In this document: piece after piece, positions 25,051 through 32,877 of the stretch
Position numbering within the stretch: position 1 is the stretch's first letter
How the letters are laid out: every line of letters starts with the position of its first letter
The notes under the pieces: generated by a model
What the model was told of the DNA's origin: nothing
Databases searched by the model: none
What the model saw: only the letters and a program-made list of their open reading frames with translations
Assembly: GCF_003403015.1 (NCBI RefSeq)
Contig: NZ_QURL01000001.1
Location: 186,001 to 250,000 of the forward strand
Direction of reading: 5' to 3'
Source of the DNA: Fulvimarina endophytica
GTDB taxonomy: Bacteria > Pseudomonadota > Alphaproteobacteria > Rhizobiales > Rhizobiaceae
Length of the DNA stretch: 64,000 nucleotides
Position numbers and translations under genes: made by a program

Positions 25051-25395
25051 TTAGGATCGATCCTCGCGGGGCTCGCTCTCGGCTTCCTCGATCTCGATCG
25101 GACAGGGAACGCCCTCGCGTTCGCATTTGTGGCGATAGGTATAGGCCCAGAAGACCGGGTTGCGGCCGATCTCGTGGAGGCGCGCCATGAGGCCTTCGAT
25201 GAAGGCCTTCTTCTGCCCGGCGCTGCCCGATTGCGGGAACATCTGCTTTTCGATCTTCGTCATCGAGCAGCCGATGCACCGGCCCTGCCGCTTGTATTTG
25301 CACACATCGATGCAGGGGCTCGGCGCGCGTGCCCACAATTCGGCTTCGGCTGCGGAAAGATCGTCACGGGAAGGCGATGTCGTCTGTTCGGTCAC
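25051..25395 (-). CDS. DUF1289 domain protein
   Basis: A 114-residue small cytoplasmic protein with the DUF1289 cysteine pattern: SPCIDVCKY, then GRCIGC about ten residues later (roughly residues 26-46), which looks like a metal or Fe-S binding site. Function is not established for the family. The acidic tail (EIEEAESEPREDR) is not conserved-looking. It is downstream of rirA on the same strand with a 187-bp spacer, so cotranscription is possible but unproven. Confidence 0.8.
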   Translation of the reverse strand: MTEQTTSPSRDDLSAAEAELWARAPSPCIDVCKYKRQGRCIGCSMTKIEKQMFPQSGSAGQKKAFIEGLMARLHEIGRNPVFWAYTYRHKCEREGVPCPIEIEEAESEPREDRS

Positions 25396-25582
25396 GGCTC
25401 ATCCGTCGACTGCATGGTTGAAGGGGCATCGGAGGGCACTGCCATCCTCACGATTCTAGGCAGGCACCCGGCGAAACGACGGCCCGCTCTTCTCCGGTTC
25501 ACATGGTATCGAACGATCCTGCGATCGAGAGCGACAAGACCCTTCGGCAGCCGAAACGGGAAGGAGATGAGCAGGCTATGGA

Positions 25583-26029
25583 TCAAGCGGCTGCGGCCGG
25601 TTCGATCCCCAGCGTGCGGTGCAGATAGGCCTTGTTCTTCGTGAGATCGGCGATCGTGTATCGACCGAGCGTCGACAGGAAGGCTTCGAGCGCCTGACGA
25701 AGGGCGCTGTTCAGTTCGCAGCTGTAGATGAGCGGGCAGTCGGCTCCGGCTTCGAAGCATTCTGCCATGGTGAAGCTTTCCTCCGTCAACTCCACCACTT
25801 CGCGAAGGTTGATCTCGTCGGCGGCACGCCCGAGGCGAATACCGCCATTGCGACCCCTAACGGTCGAGACGAGACCTGCGGAAACCAGCGGCTGAAGGAT
25901 CTTGAACATGAACGGCTCGGGCGCCGAATAGGCCTTCGCGACCTCGCCGAGCCGGCTCAGGCGATCTGGGTTCGCAGCCAGATACATCAGGATGCGGATC
26001 GCGTAATTGGTCTGGCGGGTGAGGCGCAT
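25583..26029 (-). CDS. rirA: Iron-responsive Rrf2-family regulator RirA
   Basis: An Fe-S dependent repressor of iron uptake genes in Rhizobiales. At 148 residues it starts with the Rrf2 winged helix (MRLTRQTNYAIRILMYLAANPD), has the recognition region FMFKILQPLVSAGLVSTVRGRNGG (about 41-64) and three cysteines in the cluster-binding pattern (AECFEAGADCPLIYSCELNSA, about 91-108). It matches the RirA subgroup rather than IscR or NsrR, as I recall those sequences. The ATG at 26029 has AGGACAG upstream. Ahead of it is a 217-bp spacer with several hairpins. Confidence 0.88.
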   Translation of the reverse strand: MRLTRQTNYAIRILMYLAANPDRLSRLGEVAKAYSAPEPFMFKILQPLVSAGLVSTVRGRNGGIRLGRAADEINLREVVELTEESFTMAECFEAGADCPLIYSCELNSALRQALEAFLSTLGRYTIADLTKNKAYLHRTLGIEPAAAA

Positions 26030-26110
26030 GGACTGTCCTGATCAAACACGAGTTGCTTCGTCCAATTTAGAACCTCTCCAGACTGTTGGGAAGGGGCTCA
26101 AGGAGAAGTT

Positions 26111-26234
26111 CCCGTACGGGCCCCTTACCAAGGGCCCGAAGGGTTGCGTGTTCGCTGGCCGAAGCCCGGCGTATCGGGGGGCGACGAAGCCCCCGGACAC
26201 GCCGGGTTGTTCTGGCGCCTTCGTGCAAAAGGCG
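26111..26234. repeat. Cluster of four inverted repeats between osmF and rirA
   Basis: Within about 125 bases there are: the palindrome CCCGTACGGG (26111-26120); GGGCCC-rich arms 26118-26126 and 26130-26137 with a 3-nt loop; a large two-part hairpin with outer arms 26165-26172/26199-26206 and inner arms 26177-26182/26189-26194; and CGCCTT/AAGGCG (26216-26221/26229-26234). The last is 13 bases past the osmF-like stop on the minus strand and may terminate that operon. The others would lie in the rirA leader or form a REP-like element. Confidence 0.6.
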
Positions 26235-26246
26235 TGGCCTTTCGCG

Positions 26247-27155
26247 TCAGTTGAGACCGTTTTCGGTCAGCCAGTCCTCCGCCACAGCGTCATAGCCCTC
26301 GTGCTGTGCGAGGCGGCCGTTCATTTCGACCAGATCTTCCGTCGTCAGCGCCTCGGAGACGGCATCGAGAGTGCTCGATATGTCGTCGGTCAGCTTGGCT
26401 TCGGCAATCAGCGGAACGATGTTCTGAGCCGAGAAGAGGTTCTTGTCGTCCTTCAGAACGACGAGATCATTTGCCGCGATCGCCGGATCGGTCGAGAAGA
26501 GATTGGCCGCCTGCACCTGTCCGTTGACGAGGGCCGAGAGAGTCAGCGGGCCGCCGACATCGAGCGGCTTCATCGACTTGAAGTCGATGCCGTAGACCTC
26601 GTTGAGACCGACGAGCCCTTCGTGACGCGTGCGCCATTCGGGTGCGGCGCCGACGACGATCTCGCCGCCGACCGGCGCGATGTCACCGATGGTTTCGAGA
26701 CCATACTTCTCTGCAGTCTCGCGCGTCACCGCCAGCATGTCGCTGTTCTGGGCGTCCGATGCCTCGAGGATCGTGACGCCATCGGGCAGGGCCTCTTTCA
26801 GGGCCTCGAGCACCTCGTCCGGCGCATGGGCCGTCGACTCCTTGTTCAGATAGCTGAGGAGCGCGCCGGAATATTCGGGCAGGAGATCGATCGAGCCGTC
26901 GAGCAGGGCCGGGATATAGACCTCGCGGCTCCCGATATTGAGGCGCGTTGCGACGTCCATTCCCTTTGCCTGAAGCGCCTTGGCATAGATCGTCGCAAGG
27001 AGCTGGCTCTCCGGGAAATCGGCCGATCCGACGGTGACCGTCGCACTGCCGGAGGCATTGCCGGAGGTGCCGGACAGGGGGTCGGCCGTCGCCGAAAGCG
27101 AGGAGAAGGCGAGAAGTGAAAGCGCGAATGCGCCTGCGACCGTGGGCTTGAACAT
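26247..27155 (-). CDS. OsmF/OpuC-type quaternary-amine ABC transporter, substrate-binding protein
   Basis: A 302-residue periplasmic binding protein with a signal peptide (VAGAFALSLLAFSSLSATADP, cleavage about residue 25) and the OpuAC/QAT fold: VTVGSADFPESQLLATIYA, GSREVYIPALLDGSIDLLPEYSG, and later QAANLFSTDPAIAANDLV. It is the last gene of a four-gene minus-strand operon. The family binds glycine betaine, choline or related osmolytes; YehZ (OsmF) has low betaine affinity, so the ligand here is open. Confidence 0.87.
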   Translation of the reverse strand: MFKPTVAGAFALSLLAFSSLSATADPLSGTSGNASGSATVTVGSADFPESQLLATIYAKALQAKGMDVATRLNIGSREVYIPALLDGSIDLLPEYSGALLSYLNKESTAHAPDEVLEALKEALPDGVTILEASDAQNSDMLAVTRETAEKYGLETIGDIAPVGGEIVVGAAPEWRTRHEGLVGLNEVYGIDFKSMKPLDVGGPLTLSALVNGQVQAANLFSTDPAIAANDLVVLKDDKNLFSAQNIVPLIAEAKLTDDISSTLDAVSEALTTEDLVEMNGRLAQHEGYDAVAEDWLTENGLN

Positions 27156-27176
27156 GGCTGGGCCTTTCGGAAAGAA

Positions 27177-27902
27177 TCAGGATCGATTGGGCTTCAGAAG
27201 ACGTCTGACGGTAGAGAACCGGTTTGTGCCGCGCCGAGTCAAACCTCGCGAGACGGTGGCGAATGCGACAAATTCGATCAGAAGATCGACGACGAGTGCG
27301 AGAAGGGCGACGAGGATCGCCCCTGCAGCCATCTGGCTGTAATCGTTCTGGGCCCTCCCATCGATGATGAGACGTCCGAGCCCGCCGAGCGAGACATAGG
27401 CCGCGATGGTCGCCGTCGAAATGACCTGCAATGTCGCGCCCCTGAGGCCTGAGAAGATCAGGGGCAGGGCGCAGGGAATCTCGACGCGAAGCAGAACCTG
27501 GAGCGGCGTGAACCCCATGCCTCGCGCCGCATCGACCGCCGCCCGGTTCGCATTCGCGACGCCCGAATAGGTGCCGGTCATGATCGGCGGCACGGCGAGA
27601 AGGATCAGCACCACGAGGCTGGGAACGATGAAGGCGAGATCGGATGCGAAGACCGGGGCGAAGAGGATGACGAGGAGGACGATCAGGCCGAGGCTCGGCA
27701 GGGCCCGCAGCACGTTGGCGGCGCCCGCGATGACGAATTCTCCCCGCCGCGTATGGCCGACATAAAGACCGATCGGAACCGCGATCGCGCTCGCCAGGAG
27801 AAGTGCCGCGAGCGTGTAGACGACATGCTGCCAGATCAGCGTCGGCGCGCCGTAGGGACCGGACCAGTTCGCCGGGTCGAGAAGCCATTCGAAGAGGATC
27901 AT
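27177..27902 (-). CDS. QAT-type ABC transporter permease (second permease)
   Basis: A 241-residue inner-membrane permease with about six hydrophobic segments (LAALLLASAIAVPIGLYVG, LRALPSLGLIVLLVILF and others) and the binding-protein-dependent transport motif region (AARGMGFTPLQVLLRVEIPCALPLIFSGLRGA, the EAA loop that contacts the ATPase, about 130-160). The start overlaps the stop of the preceding permease as ATGA (27899-27902); the binding-protein gene follows after 21 bases. It forms the channel together with the other permease. Confidence 0.88.
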   Translation of the reverse strand: MILFEWLLDPANWSGPYGAPTLIWQHVVYTLAALLLASAIAVPIGLYVGHTRRGEFVIAGAANVLRALPSLGLIVLLVILFAPVFASDLAFIVPSLVVLILLAVPPIMTGTYSGVANANRAAVDAARGMGFTPLQVLLRVEIPCALPLIFSGLRGATLQVISTATIAAYVSLGGLGRLIIDGRAQNDYSQMAAGAILVALLALVVDLLIEFVAFATVSRGLTRRGTNRFSTVRRLLKPNRS

Positions 27903-28543
27903 GCTGGGCGCCGCTCCCAGGGCGTCAGCTTGCGCGAGAGAAAGAGCACGAGGGCGTCGAGAGCGGCGGCAAGGGCGACGCTGAGAACGATGCCGGCGAT
28001 GATCGGCGTCAGGAACTGAAGCTGCAGACCCTGGGTGAACAACGAACCCAGTTGCCGCGTGCCGACGAGCGCGGCGACCGACACGATGCTGATATTGGAG
28101 ACGAGGGCGACGCGAAGACCACCTGCGATCACGGGGATCGCGAGGGGAAGTTCGACCGTCAGAAGTCGGCTCAACGGCCGATAGCCCATGGCGTTCGCCG
28201 CCTGCAAAGTCTCGCGCGGAACCGAGCCGAGCCCATCGCTGACGGTGCGCACGAGAAGGGCGAGGACATAAATCGTCAGCGCGACGACGACGTTGATCGG
28301 ATCGAGGATCTGCGTTCCGAGGAACCAGGGCAGAAGCACGAACAGGGCAAGCGAGGGGATCGTGAAGAGCAGGCCGACGAGATTGAGCAGCGGACCGCGC
28401 CAGACCCCGCTTCTGTGCACCAGCCAGCCGAGGGGGAGCGCCAGGGCAAGGCCGATCGCGACGGGGACCGCAGAAAGCCAGAGATGGCGCACGAACAGAT
28501 CGAAAATCATGTCCGATTCGCGCCAGAGCCAGTCGAAGTTCAT
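27899..28543 (-). CDS. QAT-type ABC transporter permease (first permease)
   Basis: A 214-residue inner-membrane permease. The frame is open far upstream (to 29539), but that part is antisense-like translation of the ATPase gene. The ATG at 28543 (MNFDWLWRESDMIF) overlaps the ATPase stop as ATGA, the pattern expected of coupled genes. Several transmembrane helices (LSAVPVAIGLALALPLGWLV, LLFTIPSLALFVLLPWFLG) and an EAA loop (AANAMGYRPLSRLLTVELPLAIPVI) are visible. Confidence 0.88.
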   Translation of the reverse strand: MNFDWLWRESDMIFDLFVRHLWLSAVPVAIGLALALPLGWLVHRSGVWRGPLLNLVGLLFTIPSLALFVLLPWFLGTQILDPINVVVALTIYVLALLVRTVSDGLGSVPRETLQAANAMGYRPLSRLLTVELPLAIPVIAGGLRVALVSNISIVSVAALVGTRQLGSLFTQGLQLQFLTPIIAGIVLSVALAAALDALVLFLSRKLTPWERRPA

Positions 28544-29649
28544 GAATGCCGCTCCGCGCCCGTCCGGTGCAGCGGAGCGAGGATACCGCCGAGATCGCCG
28601 AGCGCGATCGTTCCGCGAAGCGTTCCGTCGGTGTTCGTCACCACGCCGCGTCCCGACGGTGAGCTGAGGGCCGCATCGAGGAGTTCGCGCATGCTCCCGT
28701 CCATGGGGGCAAGGGTGCTCGAAAGGTTGAGGTCGTCCTCGCGCACCGGGCCGCGCAGGCGCGCGATATCCGTCCAGCCGAGCGGGCGGTGCGCCGCGTC
28801 GCAGACGAGAACCCAGCCGTCGATCGCGGCCTCTGCTGCCTCGGCCGGACTGGCACCCAACTGAACGACCGGTTCGCTCGCCAGCTTCAGGCCGTTGTCG
28901 ATCGGCGCGAAGCCCAGGTGACGATAGCCGCGATCCCGGCCCACGAAATCGGCGACGAAACCATCGGCCGGGCGAACCAGAAGTTCGCGAGGCGTCGCGA
29001 CCTGGGCGAGTTCGCCGCCCTCCCGCATCACGGCGACCTGATCGCCGAGCTTCAGGGCTTCGTCGATATCGTGGGTCACCATGATGATCGTCTTGCCGAT
29101 CTCGCGCTGCAGGCGCAGGAATTCGTCCTGGAGCTGGCCCCTGACGATCGGATCGACGGCGCTGAAGGGCTCGTCCATCAGCATGAATTTCGGGTCGGAG
29201 GCGAGGGCCCGCGCCACACCGACACGCTGCTGCTGGCCTCCGGACAGCTGCCAGGGATAGCGTTCGGCAAGGCTCGCCGAGAGGCCCACCTGCTCCAGGA
29301 GGTCGAGCGATTTTCGCCTGGCGGTCTTCCGGTCGATGCCGGCGAGACGTGCGGTCGTCGCAACGTTCTGCGCCACGGTCCGGTGGGGAAAGAGCCCGGC
29401 ATGCTGAATGACGTAGCCGATGCGGCGGCGCAGCTGCGCCACGTTCATTCGATCGGTCGGCTCGCCGTCGAGGGTGATCGTCCCGGAACTCGGGGTCACG
29501 AGACGGTTGACCATTCGCAGGGAGGTCGTTTTGCCGCACCCGGACGGTCCGACGAGAACGGTCAGCTTGCCGGTCGGGGCGACGAGATCGAGGTTCCGAA
29601 CGGCGGGCGCGCCATCATAGAGCTTCGTCACGCCCTGAAATTCGATCAT
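28540..29649 (-). CDS. QAT-type ABC transporter ATP-binding protein with CBS tail
   Basis: A 369-residue ATPase of the ProV/OpuCA/OsmV class. Walker A GPSGCGKTTSLRM (about 34), Q-loop IGYVIQHAGLFPH, signature LSGGQQQRVGVARAL (about 135), Walker B FMLMDEPFSAVDP and the switch histidine in MVTHDIDEAL are intact. After about residue 250 there is a CBS-like regulatory region (MRELLDAALSSPSGRGVVTNTDG), which in OpuA senses ionic strength. It is the first gene of the operon; the promoter should lie in 29650-29864. Confidence 0.9.
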   Translation of the reverse strand: MIEFQGVTKLYDGAPAVRNLDLVAPTGKLTVLVGPSGCGKTTSLRMVNRLVTPSSGTITLDGEPTDRMNVAQLRRRIGYVIQHAGLFPHRTVAQNVATTARLAGIDRKTARRKSLDLLEQVGLSASLAERYPWQLSGGQQQRVGVARALASDPKFMLMDEPFSAVDPIVRGQLQDEFLRLQREIGKTIIMVTHDIDEALKLGDQVAVMREGGELAQVATPRELLVRPADGFVADFVGRDRGYRHLGFAPIDNGLKLASEPVVQLGASPAEAAEAAIDGWVLVCDAAHRPLGWTDIARLRGPVREDDLNLSSTLAPMDGSMRELLDAALSSPSGRGVVTNTDGTLRGTIALGDLGGILAPLHRTGAERHS

Positions 29650-29864
29650 TCCTGCGTCCTAACGTCTGGCCGATCGTCTTTGCCGCGAAGACCGAGACCG
29701 ATATGTGCCGGGGAGGACAGCCGCTTCGGCTTTCGAACACCCGATGGATAGTACAATGCCGATCGTCTGGGCCGGCATCTTCCAGGAATGGTAAGCTTCC
29801 GACACCGGTTTTCCACCCTGCGATATGTCGAAGGCGGATGTTCCGGGTCCGGGAAGGGACGGAA

Positions 29865-30248
29865 TCAGGACGCTGTGCGGATCTGGCCGACGAGATCGAC
29901 GATCGCGGTCGGTCCGTAGGGCTTTGAGAGAAAGAGAGCGCCGGCCGGAAGCTCGTCGGCGGAGAAACGCTGATGGCCCGAGACCACCACGATGGCGATG
30001 CCCTGCCACTCCCGGTGGACGCGATGTGCGAGCTCCAGGCCGTCGATGGAGCCCGGCATGTAGACATCCGTCAGGAGAATGCCGACGCCGTCCGTCGCTT
30101 CGAGGACTGCGAGTGCCTGATCGGCATCGACCGCCTCGATCACGTCGTAGCCCGCGTCCTCCAGCGTTTCCACCACATCCATTCGCAAAAGAGGTTCATC
30201 CTCCACGACGAGAACGGTTTGCGGCTTCGCTGTCATACTGGCTGTCAT
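29865..30248 (-). CDS. Single-domain response regulator
   Basis: A 127-residue receiver domain without output domain. The acidic pair is in VLVVEDEPLLR (about 13-23), the phosphoacceptor aspartate in LLTDVYMPG (about Asp61), the switch Thr/Ser in VVVSGH and the lysine in LSKPYG (about 109). It starts 20 bases after the stop of the HWE kinase gene, so the two form a kinase-regulator operon. Such stand-alone receivers in alphaproteobacteria often act as phosphate sinks or relays in general stress signalling; this is inference. The 215 bases after it contain no gene. Confidence 0.87.
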   Translation of the reverse strand: MTASMTAKPQTVLVVEDEPLLRMDVVETLEDAGYDVIEAVDADQALAVLEATDGVGILLTDVYMPGSIDGLELAHRVHREWQGIAIVVVSGHQRFSADELPAGALFLSKPYGPTAIVDLVGQIRTAS

Positions 30249-30268
30249 GGGGCTTCGTTCGGATCTGG

Positions 30269-31435
30269 CTACGGTTTCGTCTGCGATCTGGTGGTCGCTT
30301 CGAGAACGTAGACGACGCCTTCACGCCGGTAGTCGATCGAAGCATGACCGTCGAAATAGGACGGAACCACCCGCGTGGTAAGTCTTGATCCGAAGCCGCT
30401 GCGTGACGGCGGGACGACAGGCGGTCCGCCGGTCTCGGTCCAGCGAAAACTCGGCGCTCCGACCTCGTTCAGCCACCACTCGAAACGAACATGTCCGCTC
30501 TCGCAGGACAGGGCACCGTGCTTGACGGCGTTCGTCGCAAGCTCATGGATCGCCAGCGAGAGGCCGAGCGCCTGTTGCGCGGAGAGGGGAAAGGATGAAC
30601 CCTCCAGCGTGACCCGTCCACGCTCGTCGCAATGGGGCAGGAAGGCCGCCTCGGCCACCTTGCCGACATCCGCTTCTTCCCAGTTGCTGTCGGTGAGGGC
30701 GTCCTGGGCGCGGGCGAGGGCATCGATGCGCTGGGAGGCGAGACGGGCGCCGTCCTTTACGTCATGGGCATGGCGCAGGCTCTGCGTGACGACGGACTGC
30801 ACCATCGCCAGCGTGTTCTTCATCCGGTGCGTGAGTTCGCGCTGGAGGACCCGCTGGCGCTTCTCGGCTTCCATCAGGGACGATAGCGCGCTGTTTGCCC
30901 GACTGACCTCATCGGCAAGCGCCTCGCGATGGCGAACCGCATCCGTGGTTTCGCGGACGATGTTCATCACGCCTGCGACATTGCCCGCATCGTCGAAGAG
31001 CGGGCTGTAGGAGAAGGTCCAGAAGGTTTCGACCGGATGGCCCGAGCGCACCAGGTGGAGCGGCAGATCCTCGAACCAGGTGCCGCGCCCCGCCAGCGCC
31101 TCCCCGACGATCGGCTCGACGTCCTCCCACACATCGCTCCAGATGTCCGCGAACGGTTGTCCGAGGACCTGCCGGTTTCGATCCTTCAGGATGGGCAGGT
31201 AGTCGTCGTTGTGAAACTGCAGAAGATCGGGTCCCCACCAGAAGCAGATCGGCTGCCGGGTGGCGAGCACCGTCCTCAGCGTGTTGACGAGCGCCATCGG
31301 CCAGGTCTCGATCGGACCGATGCTCGTCGCTTCCCAGTCGAAGGCCCGAATCTCATCGCCCATCGAGCCGCCGCCCTGAAGCCGGCACGGAGCGCTTGCT
31401 TCGGACGGGTGATCGGACAAACGAGTGTGTGGCAT
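30269..31435 (-). CDS. PAS-containing HWE-family sensor histidine kinase
   Basis: A 388-residue soluble kinase. Residues about 25-165 are a PAS-type sensor (FDWEATSIGPIETWPM, CFWWGPDLLQFHNDDYLPIL). A helical linker leads to the HWE dimerisation motif ELTHRMKNTLAMVQ (phospho-His about 203), then SLAIHELATNAVKHGALS (N-box) and the G-box GFGSRL. No membrane segment is present, so it is cytoplasmic. An alternative start at 31363 (MGDEIRAF) would remove 24 poorly conserved residues. It is coupled to the response regulator downstream. Confidence 0.87.
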   Translation of the reverse strand: MPHTRLSDHPSEASAPCRLQGGGSMGDEIRAFDWEATSIGPIETWPMALVNTLRTVLATRQPICFWWGPDLLQFHNDDYLPILKDRNRQVLGQPFADIWSDVWEDVEPIVGEALAGRGTWFEDLPLHLVRSGHPVETFWTFSYSPLFDDAGNVAGVMNIVRETTDAVRHREALADEVSRANSALSSLMEAEKRQRVLQRELTHRMKNTLAMVQSVVTQSLRHAHDVKDGARLASQRIDALARAQDALTDSNWEEADVGKVAEAAFLPHCDERGRVTLEGSSFPLSAQQALGLSLAIHELATNAVKHGALSCESGHVRFEWWLNEVGAPSFRWTETGGPPVVPPSRSGFGSRLTTRVVPSYFDGHASIDYRREGVVYVLEATTRSQTKP

Positions 31436-31909
31436 GCTCAGGCGGCTCCGGCGTCAATTCTGAAGACCGATCGACAGGAGCCGAAACAAGAAAGCGAACC
31501 CTCCGATCGCACCGGCCGGAATGGGCGAACACCCATACCGTTTCCTCGATCGTCCACAGACACCAAGGATAGCATGCCACAGCTCAACGCGACATCGCCG
31601 CAAGGGCGAGCGTGACGAAAAGGTCGGGTCCGAAGGCAAGTATCCACACTGAAGGCTGGCTTCATTTCGCGAGGTGTTCAGACGATAAAGGCATTCGTCA
31701 TTCGACAGGAGATCGGAAAGCTTGTCGACGCCGTTGGTGTTGGTATTGAAGCACGACCGGCGCTTCTGCTCCGGAAAGTGCCGTGCGGTTGATCGTCGGC
31801 TTCGATTCCTCGCAAACCTTCCATCACATAGAACTGCTGGTTGGAAGCAGCCATCGACTTGGCTATCCAGTCGATGGATATGATAAAGCCGAGCGGAGAT
31901 TAGAGTGCG
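31436..31909. other. 474-bp divergent intergenic region between HWE kinase and GNAT genes
   Basis: No ORF here has coding character. It must hold promoters for the minus-strand kinase-regulator pair and the plus-strand GNAT gene. One notable structure is CCATCGAC (31851-31858) with GTCGATGG (31870-31877), an 8-bp inverted repeat 33 bases before the GNAT start. Composition is slightly less GC-rich toward the GNAT gene. Confidence 0.5.
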
Positions 31910-32713
31910 ATGAACGATCGTGGGGGAGCTTTGGCGCTGTCACCGAAGCTGGAGATCCTCGCCGCCCCCGGCGCCGCGAGGAAGGATCTGGACGAGGCTG
32001 CATCGCGTGTCATCGACCTCTTCCTCCAGCGCGAGGCGGAATTCGGCGTTCACCCCTCCGTAACCATTCATTACCCTGATCTGAAGGACACCTCGGCGCA
32101 GAGTTTCTTGGCTGATGCGGCCGACCACGTCTCCCGGCAAGCGGATGAGATGGCCCGGAATGGTCGGCCCGCCGAGCGCATCGTCGTCTTGACGACCTAT
32201 GGCGACGTCGTTGCGCCTTCCTTCCAAGCTGCCGGCTACGCAATCATCCCAATCGACATGCCGGCTGGGCCGGATCATACCTGCGCCTTCGTGCTTGGTC
32301 CCGGTGAACCGTCCGAAGGGATGCGGACGCTCTATGTCGAGGCTGTGAACGAAGCCGACGAGAAGATCCGGCCGACCTTTATCCTGACGTTTAAGGACGA
32401 GACTGGCGACCTCCTGGCCGGGGCGTGCGGAACGATTCACGAGCGTGATGGGCGTCGCTATGCCTATCTCGCCACCTTGACGACGTCTGCCCGAGCCGAC
32501 AAGGGCACAGGGACGATGCTTGCGGGCGAACTCATGCGGTTCCTTAGGGAAGCCGGGGTTTGCACCGTTCATCTGGGTACCCAGACAGCTGCCGCCTTCT
32601 ATCGGAAAGTCGGGTTTGGCGTCGACCATCGCCTGGTTCGGGGAATGCGTACCCGCATGGTGGACAGGTGTGAGCTTCGAGACGATCTGGTCATGTTGTC
32701 GATGAAGCTCTGA
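31910..32713 (+). CDS. GNAT-family N-acetyltransferase domain protein
   Basis: A 267-residue protein. The C-terminal half looks like a GNAT fold: ILTFKDETGDLLAGACGTI, the acetyl-CoA loop region ADKGTGTMLAGELMRFL (about 202-218) and the final AAFYRKVGFGVDHRLVRGM. The N-terminal 110 residues are not recognised and may be a separate alpha/beta domain. Codon choice (more GTA, CCT, ATT, TTG) looks less biased than in neighbours, a hint of later acquisition. A GGAG lies about ten bases before the ATG. The substrate is unknown. Confidence 0.7.
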   Translation: MNDRGGALALSPKLEILAAPGAARKDLDEAASRVIDLFLQREAEFGVHPSVTIHYPDLKDTSAQSFLADAADHVSRQADEMARNGRPAERIVVLTTYGDVVAPSFQAAGYAIIPIDMPAGPDHTCAFVLGPGEPSEGMRTLYVEAVNEADEKIRPTFILTFKDETGDLLAGACGTIHERDGRRYAYLATLTTSARADKGTGTMLAGELMRFLREAGVCTVHLGTQTAAAFYRKVGFGVDHRLVRGMRTRMVDRCELRDDLVMLSMKL

Positions 32714-32877
32714 ACCTCGATGCACGTTGCGCAGGCCAGCTTTCTGCAACGAATGTGCTCATCAGCCGATTGATCGTCCGCCTTAACCTTTCGCGAACGC
32801 ATTGTTTCTTGTCGGGCAAATCAGTTAGAAGTACGCGTTGACCGCCATACGGCGCACATCCGAGCAGAACTGCGCCT

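Noticed and set aside
31795..31830. TTCGATTCC-like stretch that recalls a tRNA T-loop
   Set aside because: No matching acceptor stem, anticodon arm or D-arm can be built around it.
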